A stretch of 64,000 nucleotides of DNA from Paraburkholderia fungorum (lineage in GTDB: Bacteria > Pseudomonadota > Gammaproteobacteria > Burkholderiales > Burkholderiaceae): contig NZ_CADFGE010000002.1 in assembly GCF_902833645.1 (NCBI RefSeq), forward strand, positions 499,158 to 563,157, in the 5' to 3' direction. Under the pieces are notes generated by a model. That model was not told the origin of the DNA. It was given only the letters and a program-made list of their open reading frames with translations, and searched no databases. This document shows, piece by piece, positions 20,253 through 28,981 of this stretch. The position numbers and the translations under genes were made by a program. Position 1 is the first letter of the stretch. Every line of letters begins with the position of its first letter.

Positions 20253-21434
20253 TCAAGCCGTCTCGGCAAACAGTTCACGGCCAATCAGCATGCGGCGGAT
20301 TTCGCTCGTGCCCGCGCCGATTTCATAGAGCTTGGCATCGCGCCATAGACGGCCGACCGGGTACTCGTTGATATAGCCATTGCCGCCGAGAATCTGGATC
20401 GCCTCGCCGGCCATCCACGTCGCTTTTTCAGCGGTGTAGAGAATCACGCCCGCGCAATCTTTGCGTACCTGGCGCACGTGCTCCTTGCCGAGCGTATCGA
20501 GTTGACGGCCCACTGCGTAGAGATACGCGCGGCACGCTTGCAGCGTGGTGTACAGATCGGCGACCTTGCCTTGAATCAGCTGGAATTCGCCGATCGGCTG
20601 ACCAAACTGCTTGCGATCGTGGATATACGGCACGACCGCGTCCATGACCGCGACCATGATGCCGGTCGGACCACCGGCGAGCACGGCGCGCTCATAATCG
20701 AGACCGCTCATCAGCACCTTCGCGCCGCCGTTCAATTGACCGAGAATATTTTCTTCCGGCACTTCGACATCCTGAAACACCAGTTCGCCGGTGTGCGACC
20801 CACGCATGCCAAGCTTGTCGAGCTTTTGCGCGACCGAGAAGCCCTTCATGCCCTTCTCGACGATAAACGCGGTGATACCGCGCGAATTCGCTTCAGGATC
20901 GGTCTTCGCGTAGACGACCAGCGTGTCGCAATCCGGGCCATTGGTGATCCACATCTTGGTGCCGTTCAGCACATAGCGGTCGCCCTTCTTGTCCGCGCGC
21001 AGTTTCATGCTGACCACGTCCGAGCCCGCGTTCGGCTCGCTCATGGCGAGTGCACCGACGTGCTCGCCGGACACCAGTTTGGGCAGATACTTTTCCTTTT
21101 GCGCCGTCGTGCCGTTGCGATGAATCTGGTTGACGCACAGATTCGAGTGAGCACCGTACGAGAGGCCGACCGATGCCGACGCGCGCGAGATTTCTTCCAT
21201 CGCGATCATGTGCGCCGTGTAGCCCATATTCGCGCCACCGTATTCCTCCGAGACCGTCATGCCGAGCACGCCCAGATCGCCGAATTTGCGCCACAGGTCC
21301 ATGGGGAACTGATCCGTGCGATCGATTTCCGCGGCACGCGGGGCGATTTCTTTGGCGGCGAAGCCTGCAATGCTGTCACGCAGCATTCCGATTTCTTCGC
21401 CGAGCGGGAATTGCAAACCGGGCAGGTTGCTCAT
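20253..21434 (-). CDS. ivd: Isovaleryl-CoA dehydrogenase
   Basis: 393-residue acyl-CoA dehydrogenase. It contains [19 protein letters not shown], the FAD/substrate signature [19 protein letters not shown], and near the C-terminus [39 protein letters not shown]. The catalytic Glu of isovaleryl-CoA dehydrogenases lies in the LDYERAVLA segment, which is present here. It oxidises isovaleryl-CoA to 3-methylcrotonyl-CoA. First gene of the leucine operon, divergent from a TetR gene. In liu nomenclature this is liuA. Confidence 0.95.
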   Translation of the reverse strand: MSNLPGLQFPLGEEIGMLRDSIAGFAAKEIAPRAAEIDRTDQFPMDLWRKFGDLGVLGMTVSEEYGGANMGYTAHMIAMEEISRASASVGLSYGAHSNLCVNQIHRNGTTAQKEKYLPKLVSGEHVGALAMSEPNAGSDVVSMKLRADKKGDRYVLNGTKMWITNGPDCDTLVVYAKTDPEANSRGITAFIVEKGMKGFSVAQKLDKLGMRGSHTGELVFQDVEVPEENILGQLNGGAKVLMSGLDYERAVLAGGPTGIMVAVMDAVVPYIHDRKQFGQPIGEFQLIQGKVADLYTTLQACRAYLYAVGRQLDTLGKEHVRQVRKDCAGVILYTAEKATWMAGEAIQILGGNGYINEYPVGRLWRDAKLYEIGAGTSEIRRMLIGRELFAETA

Positions 21435-21591
21435 TGCGGTGTCTCCAGAGTTCGTTGGCGGCCGCTCAGCCTGGGTAGGCGCGGCTGGTCCGAATGCGGC
21501 TCAGCGGACGGCGGCGGCCTTCTGGGCGTTCTGCGCTGCCAGCACCGTCCTGCACGAGGCGCGAAATGTTCAAGCCGCATTTCACGCTAGA

Positions 21592-21607
21592 TTTACGTAA
21601 GCGTCAA
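21592..21607. promoter_or_regulatory. Candidate operator in the ivd-TetR divergent region
   Basis: TTTACG-TAAG-CGTCAA is a near-perfect dyad (TTnACG-N4-CGTnAA) 158 bases upstream of the ivd start and 125 bases upstream of the TetR start. It is the clearest symmetric element of the gap and a reasonable binding site for the divergent regulator. Assignment rests on symmetry and position. Confidence 0.5.
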
Positions 21608-21731
21608 TAGGTATTTTGAGTAACACTCAGAAACTGGCCTGCCCGCATTCTCTGGTCTTGTGGCGAGGCTATAGCGTGATAATATTGTCGCTACCGGGGC
21701 TATCTGCCCCACAAAACTGAACTTAACTCAT

Positions 21732-22463
21732 ATGACGGTTGCCTTGAAGGCCGAGTTACCTGCCTCGCGCCGCCAACCGGCCGGGCGCAAGTCGCAGCAG
21801 CGCGTGAAGGAGATTCTGGAGGCGGGACGCGACGTCTTCTCCGAGAAGGGTTACGAGCGCGCGACGACGGCGGAGATTGCGCAGCGCCTGGGCATTTCCG
21901 AGGCGACTGTCTTCAGTTATTTCCGCGGCAAGCGCGAGTTATGCGCGCGGGTGATCGGCGATTGGTACGACGAGATCATTGAAGCGATCGAGTCCGGGTT
22001 GCCGCGTGACGGCACGGTGCGGCAGCAGTTTGCATTTATTGTGCGCACGCATTTGCGGCTGATGCTGGTTAACGGCACTGATCTGTGCGCCCTGGTGTTG
22101 TCCGAGGGCCGGGCCCGGCATCATGAGTTGAGTGAGGCGCTGACCGAATTGCAGCGGCGCTACACGGCGCCGTTGATGCGGGTGCTGGCACGAGGCCAGG
22201 AGAGTGGGCAGATCCGCGCCGACATGCCACTGAGGCTGCTACGGTCGATGGTGTTCGGGCCGATGGAACATGTGCTTTGGGATGCCACTCTGGCGAATCG
22301 GCATATTGATATTGACGCTACCGCGGATCAGTTGATCGATGTTTTGTGGGCGGCGTTAATGCCGGTGGATTTGGCTGTCAGTGCGTTGCAGCAGTTCAGG
22401 GCTGACGTGGCTGAGGCGAATCGGCGGTTTGATGAGGCCGCTCGCGCGGCGGGTGGGGTGTAG
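21732..22463 (+). CDS. TetR-family regulator, probable regulator of the leucine operon
   Basis: 243 residues. TetR helix-turn-helix: ILEAGRDVFSEKGYERATTAEIAQRLGISEATVFSYF near residues 28-65, then a helical ligand domain. It is divergent from ivd, across a 297-bp gap with a dyad. TetR-type regulators of branched-chain amino-acid genes (called LiuQ) are known in beta-proteobacteria, so this is a likely candidate, by position only. Confidence 0.85.
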   Translation: MTVALKAELPASRRQPAGRKSQQRVKEILEAGRDVFSEKGYERATTAEIAQRLGISEATVFSYFRGKRELCARVIGDWYDEIIEAIESGLPRDGTVRQQFAFIVRTHLRLMLVNGTDLCALVLSEGRARHHELSEALTELQRRYTAPLMRVLARGQESGQIRADMPLRLLRSMVFGPMEHVLWDATLANRHIDIDATADQLIDVLWAALMPVDLAVSALQQFRADVAEANRRFDEAARAAGGV

Positions 22464-22498
22464 GGGGTGGTTTTTTGCCTGTTCGGCGGGTTTGTTTT

Positions 22499-22681
22499 TT
22501 GGTCTTGCTCTTTGGCCTTTCCTTGATTTGTTAGTGGTCCGTTCTGTTGTTGGTCTTTTGGCCTTTCCTTGGTTTGTTAGTGGTCTGTTTGGGTTGGTCT
22601 TTTGGCCTTTCCTTGGTTTGTTAGTGGTCTGTTTGGGTTGGTCTTTTGGCCTTTCCTTGCTTTGTTAGTGGTCTATTAGCG
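22499..22681. repeat. 44-bp tandem repeat, four copies
   Basis: Units begin with TTGGTCTT at 22499 (51 bp, carrying a 7-bp insertion), 22550, 22594 and 22638 (44 bp each) and share GGCCTTTCCTTG and TTTGTTAGTGGTC. T-rich on the plus strand, directly after the TetR gene. The last unit runs into the inverted structured repeat that follows, and the opposite arm carries one degenerate copy. Confidence 0.85.
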
Positions 22682-22846
22682 TTGCCCCTGTGCGGGGCGG
22701 CACCTACTTCTCTTTGCCGGCCGCAAAGAGAAGTAGGCAAGAGAAAGCGGCTCAAACCGCTAATTCTTAAGCGGGTCCCCCGCACAGTAGCGGTAGTGGT
22801 GCATCTGGAATCCGTGCCCTCGCACATTCAGCCCTAACGACAAGGC
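22638..22846 (+). repeat. Structured inverted-repeat element, left arm
   Basis: About 209 bp that reappear inverted at 23304-23519. It holds four consecutive hairpins: GCCCC/GGGGC (22684-22698), a 15-bp stem CCTACTTCTCTTTGC with loop CGGCC (22703-22737), AGCGG/CCGCT (22746-22761) and GCGGG/CCCGC (22771-22783). The opposite arm differs in the long stem by a compensated base pair. From memory, sequences of this kind recur in many Burkholderia-group genomes, so it is probably an interspersed repeat; the function is unknown. Confidence 0.8.
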
Positions 22847-22992
22847 CATCATACCTCCGGCGGCGCTGCGCGCGCCGATACCCAGTTCATAACACCGCCC
22901 ACCAAGTTTTTTGCTCCACCCATTTACCCCGTTCCCGGTTCGTCGTTGCATCGCTGCCACCAGATGCGTTCGCTTTCCCGCTTTCCCGCTTT

Positions 22993-23080
22993 CCCTTGTT
23001 CCCTTGTTCCCTTGTTCCCTTGTTCCCTTGTTCCCTTGTTCCCTTGTTCCCTTGTTCCCTTGTACCCTTGTTCCCTTGTA
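22993..23080. repeat. 8-bp microsatellite, 11 copies
   Basis: Eleven head-to-tail copies of CCCTTGTT, with CCCTTGTA in units 9 and 11, preceded by CGCTTTCC-like degenerate units. Read on the minus strand it would encode a repeating GTREQGNK peptide, but no surrounding protein is recognisable. The copy number is likely to vary between isolates. It lies between the two inverted arms. Confidence 0.9.
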
Positions 23081-23303
23081 CCCTGATTCGCCGTTGCCTC
23101 GCTGCTGCCAGCACAACGGCGGCAGCGATCGCGATTGCACCGCGAATGCGACGCACGCCATTTCATTGAAGTGGGGTTGGCCAATCAAAGCGGGAGTACC
23201 TCGCCGAGGCGAAGCCGACGGCTCCCGCTGCGCGAAGCGAAGCCGCTGGTTTCCCAGGCAGCCCCGTCCGCGACGCACGTAGTGCGGAGTGGGAGCTGAT
23301 GAG

Positions 23304-23519
23304 CGCCTTGTCGCTAACGCGGAGTGTGCGGGGGCACGGATTCCAGATGCACCACTACCGTGGCTGCGCGGGGGACCCGCTTAAGAATTAGCGGTTTGAG
23401 CCGCTTTCTTTTGCCTACTTTTCTTTGCGGCAGGCAAAGAAAAGTAGGTGCCGCCCCGCACAGGGGCAACGCTAATAGACCACTAACAAAGCAAGGAAAG
23501 GCCAAAGCACCAAAAGACC
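23304..23519 (-). repeat. Structured inverted-repeat element, right arm
   Basis: Inverted partner of 22638-22846, about 90% alike by eye. The same four hairpins are present: GCGGG/CCCGC (23368-23380), AGCGG/CCGCT (23390-23405), the 15-bp stem CCTACTTTTCTTTGC with loop GGCAG (23414-23448) and GCCCC/GGGGC (23453-23467). In the long stem a C-G pair of the left arm is T-A here, so pairing is kept although the sequence changed. Confidence 0.8.
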
Positions 23520-23656
23520 AACAACAGAGCAGACCACGGACACACAAAAAAGCAACGCCAAAGAGTCAGATCAACAACAAACCCGCCGAGCAGGCAAAAA
23601 AACCAAAAAATACGCTAATCTACCCCTCCCAGCGAAGCTAAAAACCGAGCCCCCAA

Positions 23657-24463
23657 ATGCCCTCACCGAAAACCGGCAAAATCCGCATCGGCATAGGCGG
23701 ATGGACCTATGCCCCCTGGCGGGGCACCTTCTACCCTTCGGACCTCACCCAAACCCGCGAGCTCCAGCACGCGAGCAAAAAACTCACATCGATAGAAATC
23801 AACGGCACCTTCTACGGCCTGCAAAAACCGGCAAGCTACGAGAAGTGGTATCAGGAAACCCCGGAAGACTTCGTCTTCTCGCTAAAAGCCCCCCGCTACG
23901 CAACCAACCGAAAAATCCTGGCAGACGCCAACGAAACCATCGAACGTTTCTTCGCCAGCGGGGTGCTACTGCTAAAACAGAAGCTAGGCCCAATCAACTG
24001 GCAATTCGCCACCACCAAAAAGTTCGACCCCGAAGACTTCGAAGCCTTTCTGAAACTGCTGCCCGCCAGCATAGAAGGCCAAAAGCTGAAACACGCAATC
24101 GAAGTGCGTAACGACACCTTCAAAACCCCCGAATTCATCGCGCTAGCCAGAAAGTACAAAGTCGCCATCGTGCTGGCCGCCGACAGCGAATACCCGCAAA
24201 TCGCCGACATCACCGCGCCCTTCGTCTACGCCCGCATCATGGGCACCAGCGACAAGGAAGCCAAAGGCTATTCGGCCAAAGCGCTCGACGCCTGGGCAGA
24301 ACGCGCCCGCCAGCTCGCCGCAGGCACGACGCCGGTCGACCTCGAAACCTCGGCCGCGCCGCCCGCGAAAACCACCGCTCGCGACGTCTACCTCTATGTC
24401 ATCAGCGGCTTCAAGGAACGCAACCCGGCCGCCGCCATGGCGTTGATCAAACGCCTCGAATAA
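23657..24463 (+). CDS. DUF72 family protein
   Basis: 268 residues with the DUF72 TIM-barrel pattern: IRIGIGGWTYAPWRGTFYP at the start, TSIEINGTFYGLQKPASYEKWY, FVFSLKAPRYATN and a later HAIEVRNDTF. Members (YecE-like) are widespread and of unknown biochemical role. It stands alone after the repeat region, with the DAHP synthase gene 111 bases on. Confidence 0.88.
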   Translation: MPSPKTGKIRIGIGGWTYAPWRGTFYPSDLTQTRELQHASKKLTSIEINGTFYGLQKPASYEKWYQETPEDFVFSLKAPRYATNRKILADANETIERFFASGVLLLKQKLGPINWQFATTKKFDPEDFEAFLKLLPASIEGQKLKHAIEVRNDTFKTPEFIALARKYKVAIVLAADSEYPQIADITAPFVYARIMGTSDKEAKGYSAKALDAWAERARQLAAGTTPVDLETSAAPPAKTTARDVYLYVISGFKERNPAAAMALIKRLE

Positions 24464-24574
24464 CGGTCATCCAGTCGGCACGCGCGAGTGTCATAATCCC
24501 GGCAACCAGGCAACGCACCGCCCCCACGCCTTCAGGCCGCAAGGCCGCTTCACATACAAGTCCGGGAGAATATT

Positions 24575-25693
24575 TTGAGCGCCATCGACAATCCTTTGCA
24601 CGATCAGGAAGTCGGCTCGGCCGACGCCACCCAGGACACCACGCGCATCGACGACGTTCGTATCGGCGCGGTACGTCCGCTGATTTCCCCCGCCCTGCTG
24701 CAGGACGAATTGCCCGTGCCGCCTTCGGTGCAGACGCTCGTCGAGAAAACCCGCGCGGAAATCGCCGATATTCTGCACGGCCGTGACGACCGGCTCGTGA
24801 TGATCGTCGGCCCGTGTTCGATTCACGACCACGACCAGGCGATCGAATATGCCCGCAAGCTCAAAGCCGCGGCGCAAACCTACAGGGACGATCTGCTGAT
24901 CGTCATGCGGGTCTACTTCGAAAAACCGCGCACAACGGTAGGCTGGAAAGGCTATATCAACGACCCGCGTCTCGATGGCAGCTTCCGCATCAACGAAGGC
25001 CTGCGTCTCGCGCGGCAACTGCTGCTCGACATCAGCGGTCTCGGTTTGCCTACGGCCACCGAATTTCTCGATCTGCTCAGCCCGCAATACATCGCGGATC
25101 TGATCGCGTGGGGCGCCATCGGTGCGCGTACCACGGAGAGCCAGAGTCACCGGCAGCTTGCCTCGGGGCTGAGCTGCCCGATCGGCTTCAAGAACGGCAC
25201 CGACGGCGGCGTGCAGATCGCCGCGGACGCGATCGTCGCGGCACGCGCGAGCCATGCGTTCATGGGTATGACCAAGATGGGGATGGCGGCGATCTTCGAA
25301 ACGCGTGGCAATGACGACGCACACGTTATCCTGCGCGGTGGCAAGCAAGGGCCGAATTACGACAGCGCATCCGTGGAAGCCACCTGCGCGGCACTCAGGT
25401 CAGCCGGGCTGCGCGAGCAGGTCATGATCGACTGTTCGCATGCGAACTCGGGCAAGTCGCATTTGCGTCAACTGGAGGTAGTACAGGATCTGGCGCAGCA
25501 ACTGTCACAGCGCGAGCGCCGCATTATCGGCGTCATGCTCGAAAGTCATCTGGAAGAAGGCCGTCAGGATCTGAAAACCGGTGTGCCGCTGCGTCACGGC
25601 GTATCGATTACGGACGCCTGCGTGAGCTGGGCGCAAACCGAGCCGGTGCTCGCAACGCTGGCAGAAGCAACCCGAAAACGGCGCGCGGGCTGA
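24575..25693 (+). CDS. aroG: 3-Deoxy-7-phosphoheptulonate synthase (DAHP synthase, AroG type)
   Basis: 372 residues, type I enzyme that joins phosphoenolpyruvate and erythrose 4-phosphate in the first step of aromatic amino-acid synthesis. Landmarks: DRLVMIVGPCSIHD, GWKGYINDP, WGAIGARTTESQSHRQLASG, FKNGTDGG, RGGKQGPNY and DCSHANSGK. The start is TTG at 24575, with GGGAG at 24564-24568; no in-frame ATG occurs before the conserved core, so the rare start is well supported. Which amino acid inhibits it cannot be read here. Confidence 0.94.
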   Translation: MSAIDNPLHDQEVGSADATQDTTRIDDVRIGAVRPLISPALLQDELPVPPSVQTLVEKTRAEIADILHGRDDRLVMIVGPCSIHDHDQAIEYARKLKAAAQTYRDDLLIVMRVYFEKPRTTVGWKGYINDPRLDGSFRINEGLRLARQLLLDISGLGLPTATEFLDLLSPQYIADLIAWGAIGARTTESQSHRQLASGLSCPIGFKNGTDGGVQIAADAIVAARASHAFMGMTKMGMAAIFETRGNDDAHVILRGGKQGPNYDSASVEATCAALRSAGLREQVMIDCSHANSGKSHLRQLEVVQDLAQQLSQRERRIIGVMLESHLEEGRQDLKTGVPLRHGVSITDACVSWAQTEPVLATLAEATRKRRAG

Positions 25694-25759
25694 ACTCGCC
25701 AATGTGGCCTGCACGATCTCGCCCAACCGGTAACCGGAACTAACGGCGAGGAGGCGAGC

Positions 25760-25885
25760 GTGCATGACGCAAAACCAGAAGCAAGCAACGACGGCATGAA
25801 CGTCAGCGCGCAACTCATGCCCGCTCCACGTCCAGGCAACATCCAGGCAACGTCCAGGCAACCAGCGCCACACGCGCCGCACTAA
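25760..25885 (+). CDS. Possible 41-residue ORF after DAHP synthase
   Basis: GTG start preceded by AGGAGG (25749-25754) at 5 bases, an excellent ribosome-binding site, followed by 41 codons (VHDAKPEASNDGMNVSAQ...). No known family. Its second half overlaps three 11-bp repeats (CCAGGCAAC-N2, 25832-25864) whose length is not a multiple of three, which argues against conserved coding. Apart from this, the 307-base gap to the HU gene shows nothing recognisable. Confidence 0.22.
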   Translation: MHDAKPEASNDGMNVSAQLMPAPRPGNIQATSRQPAPHAPH

Positions 25886-26000
25886 CCACCGTTTAAACAC
25901 GCTCACGGGGTCAGGCAGCGCGTGATTCCTCACACCCGATGCATCGGACGCCGCGCGTTACAACAACGCGCGTGGATGCTCCGGCGCGAGGCGCGTTGCA

Positions 26001-26279
26001 TTACGACGCGTTGACGGCTTCCTTGAATGCCTTGCCGGCGGTGAACTTCACCGTCTTGGCTGCGGCGATCTGGATTTCGGCACCGGTCGACGGATTGCGA
26101 CCCACGCGTGCTGCGCGCGCGCCGGTCGAGAAAGAACCGAAACCGACCAGTTGCACCGTATCGCCACCCACCACGGCTTTGGTCACCGCTTCGACGATAG
26201 CGTCGATGGTTTGGCCGGTGGCCGCTTTGCTTTCGCCCGTCGCTGCGGCGACTGCATCAATCAGTTCCTGTTTGTTCAT
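26001..26279 (-). CDS. DNA-binding protein HU
   Basis: 92 residues: [20 protein letters not shown] at the start, the HU/IHF signature [21 protein letters not shown] in the DNA-binding arm and the C-terminal helix [16 protein letters not shown] small nucleoid protein acting as a dimer. The start at 26279 fits family length and has GGGAAG upstream, although the frame is open further upstream. Preceded by an AT-rich 350-bp region. Confidence 0.95.
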   Translation of the reverse strand: MNKQELIDAVAAATGESKAATGQTIDAIVEAVTKAVVGGDTVQLVGFGSFSTGARAARVGRNPSTGAEIQIAAAKTVKFTAGKAFKEAVNAS

Positions 26280-26407
26280 AGCACTTCCCGTATGGTAATC
26301 ATGGAACCGGCGCCACATCTGTTGCGCCGGGACCGACACACTAACGCATAGGCGCATATTCGCGCAAACGTTGGATGTAAGCCTTGTATCGCCCGCCCAG
26401 CGGCAAT

Positions 26408-26438
26408 TTGACGTTTTTTTGCGCCAAAGTCCTATAAG
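26408..26438 (+). promoter_or_regulatory. Possible sigma-70 promoter in the HU upstream region
   Basis: TTGACG (26408-26413), a 19-bp spacer containing a T7 run, and TATAAG (26433-26438). It points away from the HU gene, toward the small ORF at 26631. The spacer is longer than ideal. Nothing else in the 350-base gap stands out. Confidence 0.3.
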
Positions 26439-26630
26439 AATCGCGCGCTTACGCATTTCTCCCGCTTTACAGCGCCTCAGGCCGTATCACAATCCGTTGC
26501 AATTTCAGTGCTTTAGGGTCGGCAAAGTGATCGCCGCCATGCTTTTTTACTATGTTATGGTGGATCGTAGAGATTCGACATTCAGCACCATGCGCGCTCA
26601 GTAATAAAAAAATCCGGGAAGATTAAAACA

Positions 26631-26795
26631 ATGAAAATTCTCCATATTGCAACATGCGCAACGCTCGTCGCATGGTCCCGCGCCACCGCTCCGTCCTGTG
26701 ATATCGCCCGCGCCGGGCAGGCCGGCACGACGAATCCGCCCATTCCCGGCGCCGAAAACCAACGGCTCGTGCGTAGATTGATGCAGCACAAATGA
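26631..26795 (+). CDS. Possible small protein with hydrophobic N-terminus
   Basis: 54 codons, MKILHIATCATLVAWSRATAP at the start, with GGGAAG 11 bases before the ATG and a TGA stop at 26793. The N-terminus resembles a weak signal sequence; the rest (NPPIPGAENQRLVRRLMQHK) is polar. No family recognised. Good initiation signals and its isolation in a 650-base gap make it a fair candidate. Confidence 0.35.
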   Translation: MKILHIATCATLVAWSRATAPSCDIARAGQAGTTNPPIPGAENQRLVRRLMQHK

Positions 26796-26937
26796 CTCAA
26801 CCCTGCGCGGCCCTCCGGGCGTATTTACCGCCCAATCCTGGCGCGCGCTTTTTTCCCGTGAAAACGCCCTCAAGGTTTGGCGCTACGCCGCCGATATACA
26901 AAGCTGCGTGTGCGGCGCAAACGTTACAAGGACGGGA

Positions 26938-28905
26938 ATGGTTCGATTAACCAGATTGAGGGAGGCGCTGTCGGTCGCGAGAAGCGACCCTGAACTCGTA
27001 CGCGCGCAACTCCAGGCATTCAGCCGCCAGGTTCCGCTGCTCTATTTCATTCTGCTCGTGAACACGCTGGCGGTCGCCGTTACGCATCTGGCGTCGGCAC
27101 CCGCATGGTTGTCGATCTATTGTCCTGGGGCGCTTTGCGCACTGTGCATCATCCGTTGCGTGCGCTGGTGGCGTGTCCGGCACCGGACGCTGACGCACGC
27201 GCAGGCCGTGCTCGAACTGCGCAAGCTGATCTGGCTCTCGGGTATCTTCGGCGTCGCCTTCAGCAGTTGGTCACTGCTACTGTTTTCCTACGGCTCGCCC
27301 TATGAGCAGGCACACGTCGCGTTCTACATGGCGACGACGGTGATCGGCTGCGTGTTCTGCCTGAACCATCTGCGAGCGGCCGCGTTGCTTCCGCTTTCAA
27401 TCGTCATCCTAAGCTTTTCGACGTTTCTCGTTGCCACGGGTTCGTCTGTCTTCATCGCGATGGCGGTCGACATGATGCTGGTCGGCGTCGCACTCGCCTT
27501 CATCATCGAACTCTATTACCGGAATTTTGTCGGTGTGGTGCACGCGCAGCACGAATTGCAGGTGAGCCAGCAGAACACGCAAAGACTCAGCGACGACAAT
27601 TTCCGGCTCGCGAGCATCGACAGCCTGACCGACCTGCCCAACCGGCGCAGCTTCTTCGCGTCGCTGCGCGCGCTATCGGAACAGGCGCTTGGCATCGGCG
27701 GCGGTTTCAATGTCGGACTGATCGATCTCGACGGCTTCAAACAGGTCAACGACATCTACGGACATGCAAGCGGCGATCTCGTGCTGCAGGAAGTCGGCGT
27801 ACGCCTGCTGGCGCTGGCCGAGCCCGGCATCTTCTTCGCGCGCCTGGGCGGTGACGAATTCGGCGTGCTGGCTCAGCACAAACTGGCGAACGAGACACTC
27901 GTCGAGTTGGGCGAGCGTATCTGCGAAGCGCTCAGCCAGCCGTATCGGGTGGCCGGCAATGTTGCCGAACTGACAGGAACGATCGGTTGGGCCGCGTTTC
28001 CTGAAGCGGGCACGACAGTGCAGCAGGTTTTCGAGCGCGCCGACGCGGCCTTGTACGTCGGCAAGGAAGGCCGTCGCGGGACGCCGGTGATCTTCTCGAC
28101 CGAACACGAAACACGGATCCGGCGCTCGAGTCTCGTCGCCCAGGAACTCCGCCATGCGAACCTGGAATCCGAACTGTTCCTTGAGTTTCAGCCGATTTAC
28201 GACGCGCACTCGCAACGCACGATCGGCATGGAGGCGCTCGGGCGATGGCACAACGAGCGGCTGGGCGCGGTCAAGCCGGAGGAATTCATTCGGATTGCCG
28301 AGCGTACCGATCTGATTCTGCGCGTCACCGAAGTACTGCTGCGCAAGGCACTCGATGAAGTATCGCGCTGGCCGTCCGATCTCTATCTGTCGTTCAATCT
28401 CTCCGCGATCGATATTTCGACTTCGCCGCGCGCCCGCCGTCTGGTCGATATCGTGCTGGCCAGCGGCGTGCCCGCGCACCATGTCAACTTCGAGATCACG
28501 GAAACCGCGGTCACGCGCGATTTCGAGCAGGCCCACAGTTCGCTCACGATGATCAAGCAAGCCGGCTGCCGCGTCTCGCTCGACGATTTCGGCACCGGTT
28601 ATTCAAGCCTCAGCTACGTGCATCGCCTGCCTTTCGATACGATCAAGATCGACCGCAGCTTCATGACCGATGTGGATTCCAATAGCGCATCGAAGAAGAT
28701 CGTCAAGTCCGTGCTCGACCTGTGCAGAAACCTCGGACTCGAATGCATCGTCGAAGGACTCGAAACCTCATCGCAAGCGGACGTCGTCAAGGCGCTGGGC
28801 GCTCGCGCCATGCAGGGCTATCTGTTCGGCAGGCCGATGCGGGCGAGCGCGGTGCCGACCTACCTGGAGGCGGCGCGCGCGCAGAGTCACGTTCTTGCGA
28901 CGTGA
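26938..28905 (+). CDS. Membrane-bound GGDEF-EAL cyclic-di-GMP protein
   Basis: 655 residues from ATG 26938 (AAGGACGGG just upstream). Several hydrophobic helices occupy residues 30-200. The GGDEF domain follows, with the intact RLGGDEF motif near 304; I see no RxxD inhibition site five residues before it. The C-terminal EAL domain has EAL near 432, NLSAIDIS, the SLDDFGTGYSS loop, KIDRSF and VEGLE, so catalytic residues look complete. It may both make and degrade cyclic di-GMP. No sensor domain is recognisable in the membrane part and no partner gene lies beside it. Confidence 0.92.
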   Translation: MVRLTRLREALSVARSDPELVRAQLQAFSRQVPLLYFILLVNTLAVAVTHLASAPAWLSIYCPGALCALCIIRCVRWWRVRHRTLTHAQAVLELRKLIWLSGIFGVAFSSWSLLLFSYGSPYEQAHVAFYMATTVIGCVFCLNHLRAAALLPLSIVILSFSTFLVATGSSVFIAMAVDMMLVGVALAFIIELYYRNFVGVVHAQHELQVSQQNTQRLSDDNFRLASIDSLTDLPNRRSFFASLRALSEQALGIGGGFNVGLIDLDGFKQVNDIYGHASGDLVLQEVGVRLLALAEPGIFFARLGGDEFGVLAQHKLANETLVELGERICEALSQPYRVAGNVAELTGTIGWAAFPEAGTTVQQVFERADAALYVGKEGRRGTPVIFSTEHETRIRRSSLVAQELRHANLESELFLEFQPIYDAHSQRTIGMEALGRWHNERLGAVKPEEFIRIAERTDLILRVTEVLLRKALDEVSRWPSDLYLSFNLSAIDISTSPRARRLVDIVLASGVPAHHVNFEITETAVTRDFEQAHSSLTMIKQAGCRVSLDDFGTGYSSLSYVHRLPFDTIKIDRSFMTDVDSNSASKKIVKSVLDLCRNLGLECIVEGLETSSQADVVKALGARAMQGYLFGRPMRASAVPTYLEAARAQSHVLAT

Positions 28906-28981
28906 ACAACGCTCGCCTACACCTGCTTTGCGAGAATCAGCGCGATGCGCGTCAGATGCCCCACGCATGCCCCACGCGCGA

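Noticed and set aside
22993..23080. Possible CRISPR array
   Set aside because: The units are 8 bp and directly adjacent, with no spacers and no cas genes nearby.
22760..23278. 172-codon minus-strand ORF with repeated GTREQGNK peptide
   Set aside because: It spans one hairpin arm and the 8-bp microsatellite; the repeat stays open in all frames and no domain or ribosome-binding site supports it. Treated as repeat DNA.
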